A DNA stretch of 64,000 nucleotides from Limnoperna fortunei (taxonomy: Eukaryota; Mollusca; Bivalvia; Mytilida; Modiolidae). The stretch lies in assembly GCA_944474755.1 (NCBI GenBank), contig OX104112.1:20300460-20364459 (forward strand). Direction: 5' to 3'. Both the position numbers and the translations under genes were made by a program. Shown here piece after piece: positions 36,801-48,494 of this stretch. Numbering within the stretch: the first letter of the stretch is position 1; the number at the start of each line of letters is the position of its first letter. A model generated the notes under the pieces. That model made no database searches. It worked only from the letters and a program-made list of their open reading frames with translations, and had not been told where the DNA came from.

Positions 36801-37488
36801 ATTTCAACCAAAAACTTTCTGGCAGAAATTGTACCTAGAAATATGGGTCCAGCTCATGTACTAATCAATGACCTACATACCAATATTGTCATCCTAACAT
36901 GCTCAATTAGTTAGGAGCTGATCTTATCCAATAACTTTAACGTATTCATTGGACCATAAAGTTGAAGTCAAGGTCAGGTTACAAGCTACCTTACAGTCAT
37001 ATTTAATATTGTTATGGTACCATGCACTGTTACAGAAGAACTGCCGTAATAAAAAATTACGTAGATTTGAACAATGAAATTGAGGTCAATATCAGGACAC
37101 ATCTACCAGGTCAACTTACAATTGACTTATCAACAAGTGCTCATCCTAAGCTAACACTGGACCTATGGCCTGACCGTTCAAAGATATCAATCAAAATTTC
37201 AAGTTTTAACTTCGCACCGCCATCAGTAGCACAGACACCAATATATTGCCTCCACCAACTTCGTTGCAGGCGGGACAAAAATCTTGTATCAAGTATTGAA
37301 TAGTTTTTGTTTCCTTGGTGTTCACTCAAAGATCATAAGTTAGCATATTGTTATTCGCATTTCAGGATCCCGGCAATTTCTTATGCACTGTCATAATAAG
37401 ACGTGGTTATATGTATTTTCTTGTTGCATTTATATCGTGTATCATAAATAATTTCATATTTTTAGAATTGAATTATGAATACCAAACA
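33848..37488. other. Non-coding stretch
   Basis: AT-rich. Holds the inverted repeat at 34,579-34,653 and a CRE-like GTGACGTCAT at about 35,309. Open frames at 34,081-34,350 (minus, one hydrophobic run) and 37,022-37,303 (plus) have no recognisable domain. Confidence 0.45.
34579..34653. repeat. Inverted repeat, 28-bp arms
   Basis: Arms 34,579-34,606 and 34,626-34,653 pair with three mismatches; the core is ATTGACGACA(G/A)GCTGA. A third inverted, more diverged copy (GGTAAAGTCATCAGGGCTGA) follows at 34,673-34,692. Confidence 0.8.
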
Positions 37489-39439
37489 ATGATTAAGTTT
37501 CTGCGTCCTGCTGATGTGCGTGGTAGCTTTGAATGCTAGTCGGAATAGTTTGGCAACCTTAAATGTACACAATGGACAACAATGGGGAGTTTGGCACGCC
37601 GCTGAGTTTTGCCCAGACTGGCAATTTGCCTATGCTTACAATATGAAGGTATTTCTATATTAAAATCAGCAGGTGATGTTTGAACAATGTAAGATATATA
37701 TTAACCGAGAAATTTGATAATGACTCACCATTTACAAGAAACAAATCTACGCAAATACTAAAGTCAAATAATGAAACATTTCTTTAAAGCTTTAATGCAT
37801 CATTGGCGCAATCAAAGTGATTTCTATTATGTCTGATATCGAACTTAAATACAAAAATGCAGTCACTATTTTAATTAATTGAAATAAATATATTATTTTA
37901 AGATGACATATAGATGGAATCTAAGTATATCATGCAGAGAGACGTCTTTGACAAGTATTATTAATACAAATTATAATCATGGATGGTTACACGATTTACG
38001 GTTACCACCGAAAATATTCATGAGAAATACGAATAACATGTTACGTTGAATAGATTGAAGGCAAACAAGGTGTTCCGGATGATGACACGTTCTTAAATGG
38101 AATCCAACTCTTTTGTGGCACACCTACTGATACAACGACCAACATCATCACTTCGGGTTAGGGGCCTTGGGGTGATTGGAAACAGACCACAAGATGAACA
38201 AGAACTGGATACTTCCTTACTGCGTTTAGTCTTCAAGTTGAAGCTAACCAAGTGAATACATTTTTTCTTAACTTAAATGCAGAATTTTACTCGGGCTTCT
38301 TATTATTCATTTTTCTAATATCAGTTGTATCTAAACTAAGAAACAATCGTTTTCTTTATGTTTATATGGAAAATTCCCTTTTCCATTTTTATAACATATT
38401 AATCTACTTTGGATGTTATGCTTACAAACAAAGATTTAAAAATGGATTCAAACAGTTTAATAATAGTCTATAGTTCTGCATGCATTGACCATTGACAGAG
38501 TGTGATCGAAAGTAGATGACTAATTACTTCGATCTATCTATCATTCAAGACCCTTGTCTAGAATGATAAGAAGGGAATTATAATATTGTTATGAACATTA
38601 ATTATCACTGACCTGACAAGACAAAAGGTTATGATAACGTTCTTCTTATAGGTATCATAAAATTGCAATTACAATACAAGGAATCATGACAAAAATTTCA
38701 CACCGTTTACCTTTTAAAAATTTCAAATGTTTAACAATTAACTTAACATGAATATTGCAATTAGACTATAAATAAAGAAGTCTAAAACCAAATAAAAATA
38801 TTATAACGCGAATAACATAAAGGAGCAAAGGACTTGTGCCTCAGAAAAATACAACGATAGATAAGTCGCGAAACTGACTTAAATCTCACAGTAATGCAGT
38901 ATTTTATATCAGTATCAGTTCTTTATGTTACTTTTTTACAGGGTAGAGGATATGATACAGCAGCAAATTTTGTAAAGTTTCAATGTCGAGGATACTTTGG
39001 TGAGTATGAGGTGAATCAGTGGCCTGGGCATGGATTATGGGGAAACTTTGGTGAATGGAGTCAAAGCTGCCCCACCGATTCAGCTATCTCCGGATTAAGA
39101 ACGAAGATTGAACCAAACCAAGGCAAAGGAGATGATACGGCGTTAAATAACGTTGAGTTCTTCTGCTGCCAATTTACGAATGGCACCTTTTCAAGACAAA
39201 ACAACATTCCTGTCTTACTAGTACAGGTTATTATTTATCAGAATTGTTTAATTATTGAATATAATTATGTAAACAGATGCTTCTTAATTAGACTGCACTA
39301 TTGTAACATTTTATGTCTCTCATTTCCGCGCCTGTCTAATGACTCTTTCGTCAAACTAACTATCTGTAACATGTTGAACAAAAACTTAGTCTTCCGGAGG
39401 AGCACTCTAGCTTTTGTTAGCTATTTAAACGAGGGTTAG
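37489..39439 (+). pseudogene. VMO1-like gene copy, three exons, disabled
   Basis: Exons 37,489-37,648, 38,054-38,251 and 38,942-39,226 (or on to a stop at 39,437), all joined in phase 0 with GT/AG sites. Together they give the three internal repeats of the vitelline membrane outer layer 1 fold: QQWGVWHAAEFCP, GPWGDWKQTTR and FGEWSQSCP, each followed by a GDDTALN-type motif (PDDDTFLNG, GYDTAANFV, GDDTALNNV). Family members are secreted egg-coat or mucosal proteins. The leader reads MIKF then, only after skipping one base at 37,501, CVLLMCVVALNA. Exon 2 has TAG at 38,159 and TGA at 38,195, the latter where a cysteine is expected. Exon 3 is undamaged. Sequencing error is possible but three separate lesions favour a pseudogene. 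Confidence 0.85.
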
Positions 39440-40379
39440 CTGTATTTAGGTTCAAGGTATCCCAATAAAAGTTATGTTGTCGTCATCGTGACTTGACTTT
39501 GTCGTTTTGGGAAATCAATCTCTCCAATTTTGTTGGAAATTTTCCATATTGTTGGGCTATGTTAATCGGTAGTCGTTCCAAGTCCTGTATTTCACTTTTT
39601 CTAGACATAATAATTATTAAGTAGACGATTGTCCAATTGTAAGCTGGCACTGCTTACTCGTCAAGATTGGGTTCAGGTTACTCAGTTCTGTTATTGTTTT
39701 TTTTGCGTTGTCTATATCTGGCATTTTAACCGATGTTTCTGGTTCGAGTCACATTGCGGGCAGGGTATGCTAGACTCTAATCTTAATTTACAACGATTGT
39801 CACTTTTCCTATCGTAGATCAGGGGTTTCGTCTGTGTACTCTGTATTCCTCCTCAATAAAAACTGGACACTATGATATAGCCGAAATACGAAAGTTAAAC
39901 AAGAACTTTGGTATGCTACCATAACAAGATTCTTGTTTCATGCTTTGCGAATGGATGACAAAACAAGTACAGGTGAGTTCATATTTGCTCACTTATACTC
40001 GGTCATCACAATCTGAAACCTACCATAAGCGAAAAATGTACGTTCAGTCATTGCGGATGTGCTAAAAAGAGATTACTCGACGTAAAGACCCAATAGTGCA
40101 ATATCGTTTTATTACTCAAGGCGAAAGAGTTTTAGAATGTAAAAGAATGAATGAGAACAACCGTATATATTTCGATGATATTTCCGAAAAACCTACGTTT
40201 TATACTCTTACGTCTACACAAGTTGTGCTCATTTTGAGTAATGGATTCCTTTGTTGTAAGCTACTCCGAGATGCAAAAGCACAGAAAATACATAAGAATA
40301 GCTAATTTATTCTATAACATAGACAATGGACGAAACTAAAGGCCTTTGAAAACAAACTGCGCGATAATGCAATTAAAAA
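39440..40379. other. Non-coding stretch with SINE
   Basis: Contains the SINE copy at 39,735-39,905. A 69-codon open frame at 40,096-40,305 (plus) is unrecognised. Confidence 0.45.
39735..39905 (+). repeat. SINE copy (head truncated)
   Basis: B box CTGGTTCGAGTC, then GCGGGCAGGGTATGCTAGAC and the 3' block AAAAACTGGACACTATGATA with GTTAAAC end. Confidence 0.75.
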
Positions 40380-40560
40380 AATTTATAAAAAATTACAAAA
40401 AAGTCCCAGGCAATAAATTTTGCTACGCCTGACGTGTGTTTCATCTATTTAAGGCTCATCAGAAGCGCTCTACCCCAAAAAATTGAAAATCTGAAAAACT
40501 ATATAAATATGAAGAGTATAGATCAATTAAAGCAAAATGTAACGAACTGAATCCCAAATT
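40380..40560 (-). mobile_element. Probable Penelope-like element terminal fragment
   Basis: The segment around the hammerhead motif has the layout seen in Penelope-like element terminal repeats: an AAAAAAGTCCCAGG block beside the ribozyme. Assigned from the ribozyme and this block; no RT is attached here. Confidence 0.5.
40425..40468 (-). ncRNA. Hammerhead ribozyme (decayed)
   Basis: Reading the minus strand, in order: stem I strand GCGCTT (40,468-40,463), core CTGATGAG (40,462-40,455), stem II region, core GAAAC (40,442-40,438), a minimal stem III, cleavage triplet GTC (40,433-40,431) and stem I partner AGGCGT (40,430-40,425). Stem I pairs over six positions including G-T pairs. Stem II and III are weakened: stem III reads CACACG where related elements have CG-only bases, and stem II has a mismatch. 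The conserved core bases are complete. Type I hammerheads are known from Penelope-like elements and retrozymes. Activity of this copy is doubtful. Confidence 0.7.
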
Positions 40561-41376
40561 ATGACTTAGATCACACTATACCTGGGGTCGGACCAACCTT
40601 AAGGTTTTGACCATTGTGTTCCTTTGATTTACCTATCGTTGGTTTGTATGTACCTCTTAATGTATTAAAAGACAGAATATAGACGGTCTTTAATTTTAAT
40701 ATCATTTTGTTATTTTGATATGTCTGATTTCAGGTATTCCAGTCGAACCCTTCACATGTACGACATAAAAAGTATAAACGTTGCTGGTCAAATTCCGTTA
40801 TATTCAAATTGAAATCCATTTAAAATCAATTTTATTTTGAGAAATGTTTATAATCGATATAGGCAACAGGTAAAAATATAACATACGCGAAATTATTAAA
40901 TGCTATATTACCTATATTACTATCTTTACTGTAAACATGCCTCAACTTGTTGATGCATTTACATCATATTTTCTTAATATGCTCTTTAACCAGTACCACT
41001 CTATCATGAAATAATTCGCCATACAGTCAAATGATTCTACGTAAAATATTCAGATTATTCTTGACTCGATTCAATTGGATATTTACAACTCTTATCGTTT
41101 TTTTTTAATATTATCAACGTTCTTGCAGCGATAAATTCGACTACATAATAAAAGAAGTTTAATCATATTTCAAATTTTCATCCCCTGTCAATCCAAGTAC
41201 GCAACAGTTCAAAATTAAACCACATATTTCCAAAACCCACTTTACAGAAAATTAATTCGTATCTTGCAACAAAAACGATAATTAGATATGGTTTTTAAGA
41301 ATATTTGTTTTTTTTCTGTCACCATAGTACTTTGTAAGATATATATTATATTGATTTTAAACACATTGTCTGCCAA
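40561..41376. other. Non-coding stretch
   Basis: AT-rich, nothing recognised. Confidence 0.4.
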
Positions 41377-41530
41377 CAATGAGGTTGCGGGTTTTACCCT
41401 CCCTAGAGGCCCTGTGTATACGACTCCAAGACTAATTGACAAGTATTGCCAGTTTTCCCACCTGATAACTGGACGCCGTGATATAGATTCAAAATAGCTG
41501 AAAGTGACGTTAAATATCATTCAAACAGGA
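41377..41530 (+). repeat. SINE copy with internal deletion
   Basis: GAGGTTGCGGGTTTTACCC, CTCCAAGACTAATTGACAAG, CCAGTTTTCCCACC, then directly TGGACGCCGTGATATAG and GACGTTAAAT. The central 'TCCGGCTTCC' part is missing. Confidence 0.75.
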
Positions 41531-41559
41531 AAAAAAAGATAACAAACCAAAACATGTTT

Positions 41560-42380
41560 TGTCCGTGTTCAGTCTACATTTGTTTTCTGTCTTCAATGTC
41601 TAAATGTATTGTCAGTGTTCTCTGTCTGCAATTATTGTCCTTTTTCACTATATATATATAGTATCCTTGTTTAGAGTCTACATTTACTGTCCGTGTTCAC
41701 TGTCTACATGTATTGTCCGTCTTCAGTCTACATTTGTTTTCCGTTTTCAATGTCTAAATGTATTGTTCGTGTTCTCTGTCTCTATGTATTGTCCTTTTTC
41801 ACTATATACATGTATCATCCTTGTTCAGAGTCTACATTTGTTGTCCGTGTTTACTGTCTAATTGCTTGTCTTGTGTACTGTCTACATTTATTGTCGGTTA
41901 TCGCTGTCTACAATTTTTTTCCGTGATCGTTATCCTTCTTTAGAGTCTACATTTATTGTCCATGTTCAGTCTACATTTGTTTTTGTATTCAATGTCTAAA
42001 TGTATTATCCGTGTTCTCTGTCTGTATTTATTGTCCTTGTTCAATTTATACGTGTATCATCCTTGTTCAGAGTCTACATTTGTTGTCGGTGTTTACTGTC
42101 TTAATTGCTTGTCTTGTGTACTGTCTACATTTATTGTCGGTTATCGCTGTCTACAATTTTTTTCCGTGATCGTTGTCTACATTTATTATCAATGTTTTCT
42201 ATCGGTCCGTGTTCGCTGTGTGCGTTTATCGTCCCTGTTCCTGTTTTACATTAATTGTTCATGTTCACTGTCTACATTTAGTGTCCATGCTAACTGTAGG
42301 CATTTATTGTTTGTGTCTATATTTATTGTCCGTGTTTATTGTTTACATTTATTGTCCATGTTCACTGTCTAAAATGAAAA
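41560..42380. repeat. Degenerate 24-26 bp minisatellite
   Basis: Unit of the type GTCTACATTTATTGTCCGTG plus 4-6 bases. A longer block beginning GAGTCTACATTTGTTGTC is repeated at about 41,828 and 42,067, so a ~240-bp higher-order period exists. The open frames here are translations of the repeat. Confidence 0.85.
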
Positions 42381-42509
42381 TGCATCAAAAAACCTTTAAC
42401 TTGAATGTTTTGCTTAAAATACTCAATTTCTTATTTGGTTCTTGTTAGCTCCCTTTAACTAATAAAAGATAAACAAGAGATAAATACTTTAACATGTTTG
42501 TGTCTTTAA

Positions 42510-42735
42510 GTTGTGTTTAACGCCAATTTCAGAAATTCGTAAACTTTATCTTGTTGTCCGAGGTTCAGTTTGTATTGTGAGAGGAAGCCAGAGTACATGG
42601 AAAAACCACGAATTTCGGTAGGAAAAATGGCAATCCTTGTCAATTAAGACTGGAGTCAAGTACACCTTGACTGCAGTGAGATATCAGTGTTAACAGATAG
42701 CGTGAACTTCCGATCCACTGAGTATATTCTGGGGC
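42510..42735 (-). repeat. SINE copy
   Basis: Reverse copy: GTGTTTAACGCCAATTTCAG, GAGGAAGCCAGAGTAC, GGCAATCCTTGTCAATTAAG, then a head-side GATCCACTGAG. Its neighbour at about 42,920-42,960 belongs to a different dispersed repeat. Confidence 0.75.
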
Positions 42736-43019
42736 GGCTCCAAACTGCTTTGATGAAGTTCGGGTAGCAAGACACGGTTTTTTGTATCTTAGGTTCGAAT
42801 GTCCCCATGTGAAATTGTTTAATATAGTAGTATGGTCCAGTAAAACCCCGATTCTGCCTATAAGACCATTTGACTTGGTATATTTGTGCACAACAGCCTA
42901 AGGATCAATCAAATCAAATTTCATTAAATTCTGTTCAGTAGTTTCAGAGGAGAAGATTTGGAATAAATGTTAACAGATGACAGACACCAAGTGAATTATA
43001 TAAAAGGGATTTATATAGT

Positions 43020-43160
43020 GTAAGTAACACCAACTACGTTACTTACGGTGGTCCATTACGAATTTATCTTAATATGACTTGACATTTCCGCGACGAGAGT
43101 TTGCTACTATGCACGGTTCTTAATGGGCACGCTGGCCAGCCCAGTGCGTAGAGCTCTGGG
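43020..43160 (-). repeat. Second SINE-like family, head fragment
   Basis: Similar to 59,640-59,760 (TATGACTTGACATTTCCGCG, GCAACTATGC/CTACTATGCA, GTAGAGCTCTGGGACC). The tRNA-like origin is a guess. Confidence 0.5.
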
Positions 43161-43189
43161 ACCTTATATTTGCAGTTTTTTTATCACAT

Positions 43190-43400
43190 GCTTGTTTCTT
43201 GTTTGAGTGGGGTTTTACGCCATTTTCAGTTATTTTTCAGCTATATTGTGGTGTTGATTAAGGGGTTGTAAGTTGTTGGAAGACCGATACTTTTGGCAGG
43301 AAAACTGGAATCAAGCACGCACTAACCATAGTGAACCTCGAACCCGCAACCTCAGTATGACAGGTACGTGATCAAATTTTCCGCCCTTATCCAATACTCC
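43190..43400 (-). repeat. SINE copy
   Basis: GGGGTTTTACGCCATTTTC, CAGCTATATTGTGGTG, then CCTCGAACCCGCAACC (B box in reverse) and GGTACGTGATCAA on the head side. Confidence 0.75.
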
Positions 43401-43429
43401 ATACTTTTCCAGTGGCAGTCAAAATTTTT

Positions 43430-43560
43430 TTCCTGTGACCCATCTCACCCCGCATTTTCCGTTGATTTATTGTTTGTTAACTTGTTCCCGTCCTGAATAT
43501 AGCCCACATACTGCTCGCTGGACGTAAAGTAGACATCCAATCAATCAATCAATTGTTACC
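43430..43560 (+). repeat. Second SINE-like family, 3' end
   Basis: TTGTTAACTTGTTCCCGTCC, TGAATATAG, GCTGGACGTAAAG and an AATC repeat tail. Other copies: 51,275-51,560 and 59,430-59,770 (minus), 58,565-58,660 (plus). The tail resembles RTE-type 3' ends. Confidence 0.65.
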
Positions 43561-44400
43561 TAATGACAGGTGAATAAATCCATATTGATTAATTAAAGAA
43601 ACGTAACGTACTTTAGATATGATATTGGAAATAACTGATAGCTTCTTCAGCAGACCTGAAACAGAATTAATAGTTTAATAAAGATTACTTAGATACATGT
43701 ATAAAAAACTCATCAAAGACAATTTTAACTTTCCTCGATCAGGTCATATTTATTTTCTACTTTAGAACTGTGGCTTGTTGTCCGACAGTCCGAAAGATAT
43801 GTTTCTAGAAGAACTAATGGCTTGATGTATCATTTCTTCAATATTCTAATGTCTTTCAAACGAGACGACTTCATTTTGCGATGATATATTTTGTCTCATG
43901 CAGAGTTTGCGAATCCATTTAAACTAATGTTTTAATAAACAATTATTCTGAGTGTATTAAATATGTGTGATCTATATTTTCTGCAACTATCTGCGACTGC
44001 GGATATTTTTCAGGAGCATTGTACTGAAAACTGACAAAACGAAAATTATATGAATAATATAGCAATTTTCTTTTAATGCACAACAATGAATGTTCAAACA
44101 ATGCTAAATTTTAAAACACAAAATATGCAAAATGATTAAAAAATTAATTTATTTGAATTAAAACACTTAAGAGTTCAATATATTTTTATTTACCCGAGTT
44201 TGCTTTATCTGACACCCGTCTCTCAATATTTCTAATTGTTCGGCAAATAATAAAATCTAATTGTTCTGCAAATAATAAAATCTCGTGTAACTTAACTGAC
44301 TGTTAGAGGCTTTCAAATCTGCATTTTGTGTGTTGATATACGTTTGCGCATTTAAGTCCAACGCGGTTTAAATAACTAAATACGATAAAGAATGTTAAGT
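43561..44400. other. Non-coding stretch
   Basis: AT-rich. A short doublet of AATAATAAAATCT near 44,245-44,283. No gene. Confidence 0.4.
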
Positions 44401-44404
44401 ACTG

Positions 44405-46575
44405 AAACAGTGGCAGCTACCGTCTCTACCTAACTCTCCGTACTTTTACAGTGGCAGTTATAACGTCTTTATCAACTCTCCGTACTTTTACAGTGGCAGT
44501 TCCCGTTACTACCTTAGTCTTCATACTTTTAGTGTCAGTTCCCGTCAATACCTAACTCTCCGTACGGTAACTTTGGAAGTTAGTTCCCGTCTCTACCTAA
44601 CTCTCTGAACTGTATAAGTGGAAGTTCCCGCCTCTACCTAACTATCCGAACTTTAACAGTGGCATTTCCCGTCACTACCTAACTTTGCATAATTAACAGT
44701 GGCAGTTCATGTCACCAACTAACTCTCTGTACTTTACCAGTGGCAGCTCCGGTCACTACCTAACTCTCCGTACTGTAACAATGACAGTTCCCGTCACTAC
44801 ATAACTCTCCGTACTGTAAAAGTGGCAGTTTCGGTCACTAACTTTCTCTTCAGATTTGTTCAGTGTTAGTTCCTGTCACTACCTAATTTTGCAAACTTGT
44901 ACAGGATCATTTCACGTCACTACCTAATTTTCGATACTTTTACAGTAGTAGTTCCCGTCACTACCGAACTCTTCATACTTTTACAGTGTCAGTTCCTGTC
45001 ACTACCTAACTCTACGTACTGTAAAAGTGGCAGTTTCCGTCACTACCCAAATCTCTGTACTTAAACAGTGGCAGTTCCCGTCACTACCTAACTCTCCATA
45101 CTTTTACAGTGTCAGTTTCTGTCACTACCTAACTCTCCGTACTGTAAAAGTAGCAGTTCCCGTCACTACCCAAATCTCCGTACTTAAACAGTGGCAGTTC
45201 CCGTCACTACCTTTACAGTGTCAGTTTCTGTCACTACCTAACTCTCCGTACTGTAAAAGTAGCAGTTCCCGTCACTACCCAAATCTCCGTACTTAAACAG
45301 TGGCAGTTCCCGTCACTACCTAACTCTCCATACTTTTACAGTGTCAGTTTCTGTCACTACCTAACTCTCCGTACTGTAAAAGTAGCAGTTCCCGTCACTA
45401 CCCAAATCTCCGTACTTAAACAGTGGCAGTTCCCGTCACTACCTAACTCTCCATACTTTTACAGTGTCAGTTTCTGTCACTACCTAACTCTCCGTACTGT
45501 AAAAGTAGCAGTTCCCGTCACTACCCAAATCTCCGTACTTAAACAGTGGCAGTTCCCGTCACTACCTAACTCTCCATACTTTTACAGTGTCAGTTTCTGT
45601 CACTACCTAACTCTCCGTACTGTAAAAGTAGCAGTTCCCGTCACTACCCAAATCTCCGTACTTAAACAGTGGCAGTTCCCGTCACTACCTAACTCTCCAT
45701 ACTTTTACAGTGTCAGTTTCTGTCACTACCTAACTCTCCGTACTGTAAAAGTAGCAGTTCCCGTCACTACCCAAATCTCCGTACTTAAACAGTGGCAGTT
45801 CCCGTCACTACCTAACTCTCCATACTTTTACAGTGTCAGTTTCTGTCACTACCTAACTCTCCGTACTGTAAAAGTAGCAGTTCCCGTCACTACCCAAATC
45901 TCCGTACTTAAACAGTGGCAGTTCCCGTCACTACCTAACTCTCCATACTTTTACAGTGTCAGTTTCTATTACTACCAGGGGCCTGGGTGGCCGAGTGGTC
46001 AAGGTAGTTCGTCTACTATTGATCACGTGGTCTGTCAACACTGAGATTGTGGGTTCGATTCTCAATGCAGGCAGGGTGTACTCGACTCCAATCTTAATTG
46101 ACAAGGATAGCCAGTTTTCCTACCGCAGGTCGGGGGTTTTCTTCGGGTACTCCGGCTTCCTCCCCAATAAAAACTGAACGACATGATATAGCTGAAAAAT
46201 TGCTGAAAGTGGCGTTAAACACCATCAAACACACACACATCTGTCACTATCTAGCTCTCCGTACTGTAAAAGTGGCAGTTCCCGTCACTACCTAACTCTC
46301 CGTACTTTAACAGTGGCAGTTCCCGTCACTACCTAACTCTCCATACTTTTACAGTGTCAGTTTCTGTCACTACCTAACTCTCCGTACTGTAAAAGTAGCA
46401 GTTCCCGTCACTACCCAAATCTCCGTATTTAAACAGTGGCAGTTCCCGTCACTACCTAACTCTCTGTACTTTAACAGCGATAGGTCCGGTCACTACCTAA
46501 CTCTCCATACTTTTACAGTGTCAGTTTCTGTCACTACCAAACTCTCCGTACTGTAAAAGTGGCAGTCCCGTCACT
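44405..46575. repeat. 41-bp satellite with 123-bp higher-order unit
   Basis: The monomer is GGCAGTTCCCGTCACTACC plus CTAACTCTCCGTACTT-type sequence, about 41 bp. From 45,066 three monomer types alternate to give an exact 123-bp period: copies start at 45,066, 45,189 (14 bp deleted), 45,298, 45,421, 45,544, 45,667, 45,790 and 45,913. The first ~650 bp are irregular older monomers. A SINE splits the array at 45,978. Confidence 0.95.
45978..46240 (+). repeat. tRNA-derived SINE, best copy in the window
   Basis: A box TGGCCGAGTGG (45,988-45,998) and B box GGTTCGATTCT (46,052-46,062), spaced as in a tRNA-like polymerase III promoter. A central part (GACAAGGATAGCCAGTTTTC, TCCGGCTTCCTCC) and 3' part (GATATAGCTGAAAAATTGCT, GGCGTTAAAC) follow, then an ACACAC tail. 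It lies inside the satellite; imperfect flanks TCTATTACTACC and TCTGTCACTATC may be the target duplication. At least fifteen relatives occur in the window. Confidence 0.88.
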
Positions 46576-47140
46576 ACCGTCACAGCTATCGGGGCTTTGA
46601 TGATTATACCTCAAAGTAATACCAAACAAAATATGAACTGTACACAATGTTAGGTACCCCGAATTGTGTTGCACTGCATGGATTGAATACATGCAGATTT
46701 GCTTTTCAGCTGCCATCCATGTCGCTAATTTTGATTCCTTCCTAGCATAACCCTATATAGTTTTTTTATTTACTACTCTACAATCATATAATGGGCTCAT
46801 TGTTCTAAATGTTCCGTTGCAATTAGGGCTATGTCACGAAGATGTTAAACGGTATTGTTTAGAAATAAATGTTGCCGATAAATGAACTTAAACTATTTTA
46901 TCCTGCAACTGTTCTATTAGAACAGGTAAAATGCATTGACCTTCTATATGCGACTGTGATATAGTCAGTGACTGTATTGTCTCCTGGTATCCTATCCCTT
47001 ATAGATTAATGAAAGCTTGATCAACTGTATCCCAGATGTCTTCAATCTGACTTCAAGTTTGAAAGTCAAAAAATGGCGACAGCTCCAGCCGCTTCGGAGG
47101 CTATAGAATAAGGATTGTATAATTTTAACTGATTTTTATG
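46576..47140. other. Non-coding stretch
   Basis: No gene recognised. ATGGCGACAGCTCC near 47,075 opens a frame of only about a dozen codons. Confidence 0.4.
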
Positions 47141-47214
47141 TCATGTGAGGACTTCTATTAACGCAGAATAAGTTCGTAACTTTGTCGAATTGATTTCAAT
47201 ACACTATAAGGAAG

Positions 47215-47460
47215 TACTACTCTAAGATGTCGTGCATAAAATACTTTTGAGTCCACAACTGTTGTAAAATGAATGTATATTGGTATATACCAATGTATCC
47301 GTGATAAAAAATGTATATGCTATTCTATTAAAATAAAAATAATTCATTGGGGGCACGAATATCTAATGACCCGATCACAGGTTCGCCATTTCTGTATACA
47401 TTGTACCCTTTATGGTTAAATATTTGGCATGAAGGGCCAACTTTCAAAAGTTTCGCGGTT
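47215..47460 (+). repeat. Dispersed repeat shared with 54.8-55.1 kb
   Basis: TTGAGTCCACAACTGTTGTA and AATAATTCATTGGGGGCACG align in order with 54,778-55,080. A reverse piece of the same (GAATTATTTCTATTCTAATA) lies at 48,101-48,122. The family is unknown. Confidence 0.55.
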
Positions 47461-47869
47461 ACAAAAATATTGATAGATCAAAGAAAGCGATGTCATAATA
47501 AATGTTCGAGAGTACGTAGAACACCCAGACCCAAACTTTCAGTAAACGTCGCAACACAGAAATGGGTAACAGCTTTTCATTTTTACGTTAGATTCCTTCG
47601 CTCACTTCGTTCGCGACCCCTATTTAGTTTTTCTGAGAGTATTTTGCCTAAAATTATATGAGGTCAAACTCTTGTGGGGTAACTGTTATTGCTTGTCACA
47701 AAACCATTAAAAGGTAATATAATTAACCAGAATATAGTACGTAAAATAACCGGAAAAAGGAAGGCTCCTAGTAAATTAATACACAAAATAAACGGACTGT
47801 TGGGTTTAATAATCTCTATGCATTTGTCCCCAATTTTACGTAATATAGCGGTATTATGTCTCATTGTCT

Positions 47870-47950
47870 GGTCTCGTCGAGTACGCCATGCACAGGCTCG
47901 AACTCACAATCCCATTATTGACACAGCAGTGAACTTCTACACCTGACCCT
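47870..47950 (-). repeat. SINE head fragment
   Basis: Reverse B box AGGCTCGAACTCAC followed by ATTGACACAGCAGTG. Short and diverged. Confidence 0.45.
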
Positions 47951-48028
47951 TGAAAAATATAACAACGAAGTACATGGTTGATTAAGAATTACAACGGGAT
48001 GGCCATTTATGTCGCATTATTTTATCCC

Positions 48029-48060
48029 GAGCGACAGCGAGGGATAAAATACTACATAAA
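48029..48060. repeat. Small inverted repeat
   Basis: TTTTATCCC and GGGATAAAA flank a 12-base loop. It lies in the region between the dispersed repeat and the Penelope-like fragment. Confidence 0.6.
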
Positions 48061-48494
48061 AGGTCATTCCGTCGTAAAACAATGATCAATCAAGCCTCCG
48101 TGAATTATTTCTATTCTAATAAGACAATTACAGTTAATTTTGGATATTTACGAACCTATAGATAACATCATTTCCGCCATAAACTGTTCCGTCAATGTAA
48201 ATGAAGGTGATAACAAAATACCGAACACCGATGAAACTTTCAAAAAAGACAATCCACAAACCAAAGTCTGAGAAACTGGCAAACTCCAGAACCAATAACC
48301 AAACAAAAACTACAGTAATCGCCCTGACTTGGCACAGGCATTTCAAAAGAAATGGTGTATTAAACCACGTTGTATGGCATGCCAAACCTCCCGCTTCCAT
48401 AACTGTCGTATTTGAGTTACTTGATTAATATGGATGGGTATCATATACCACTGGTCAGTAATAGGTGTATCCAACAATCATCGTAGCACAATCA

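Noticed and set aside
41604..42448. Cysteine-rich open frames
   Set aside because: Direct translations of the 24-26 bp minisatellite.
45027..45296. Repetitive 89-codon frame
   Set aside because: Translation of the 41-bp satellite.
45978..46065. Functional tRNA gene
   Set aside because: A and B boxes are present but the cloverleaf is not complete and SINE body follows.
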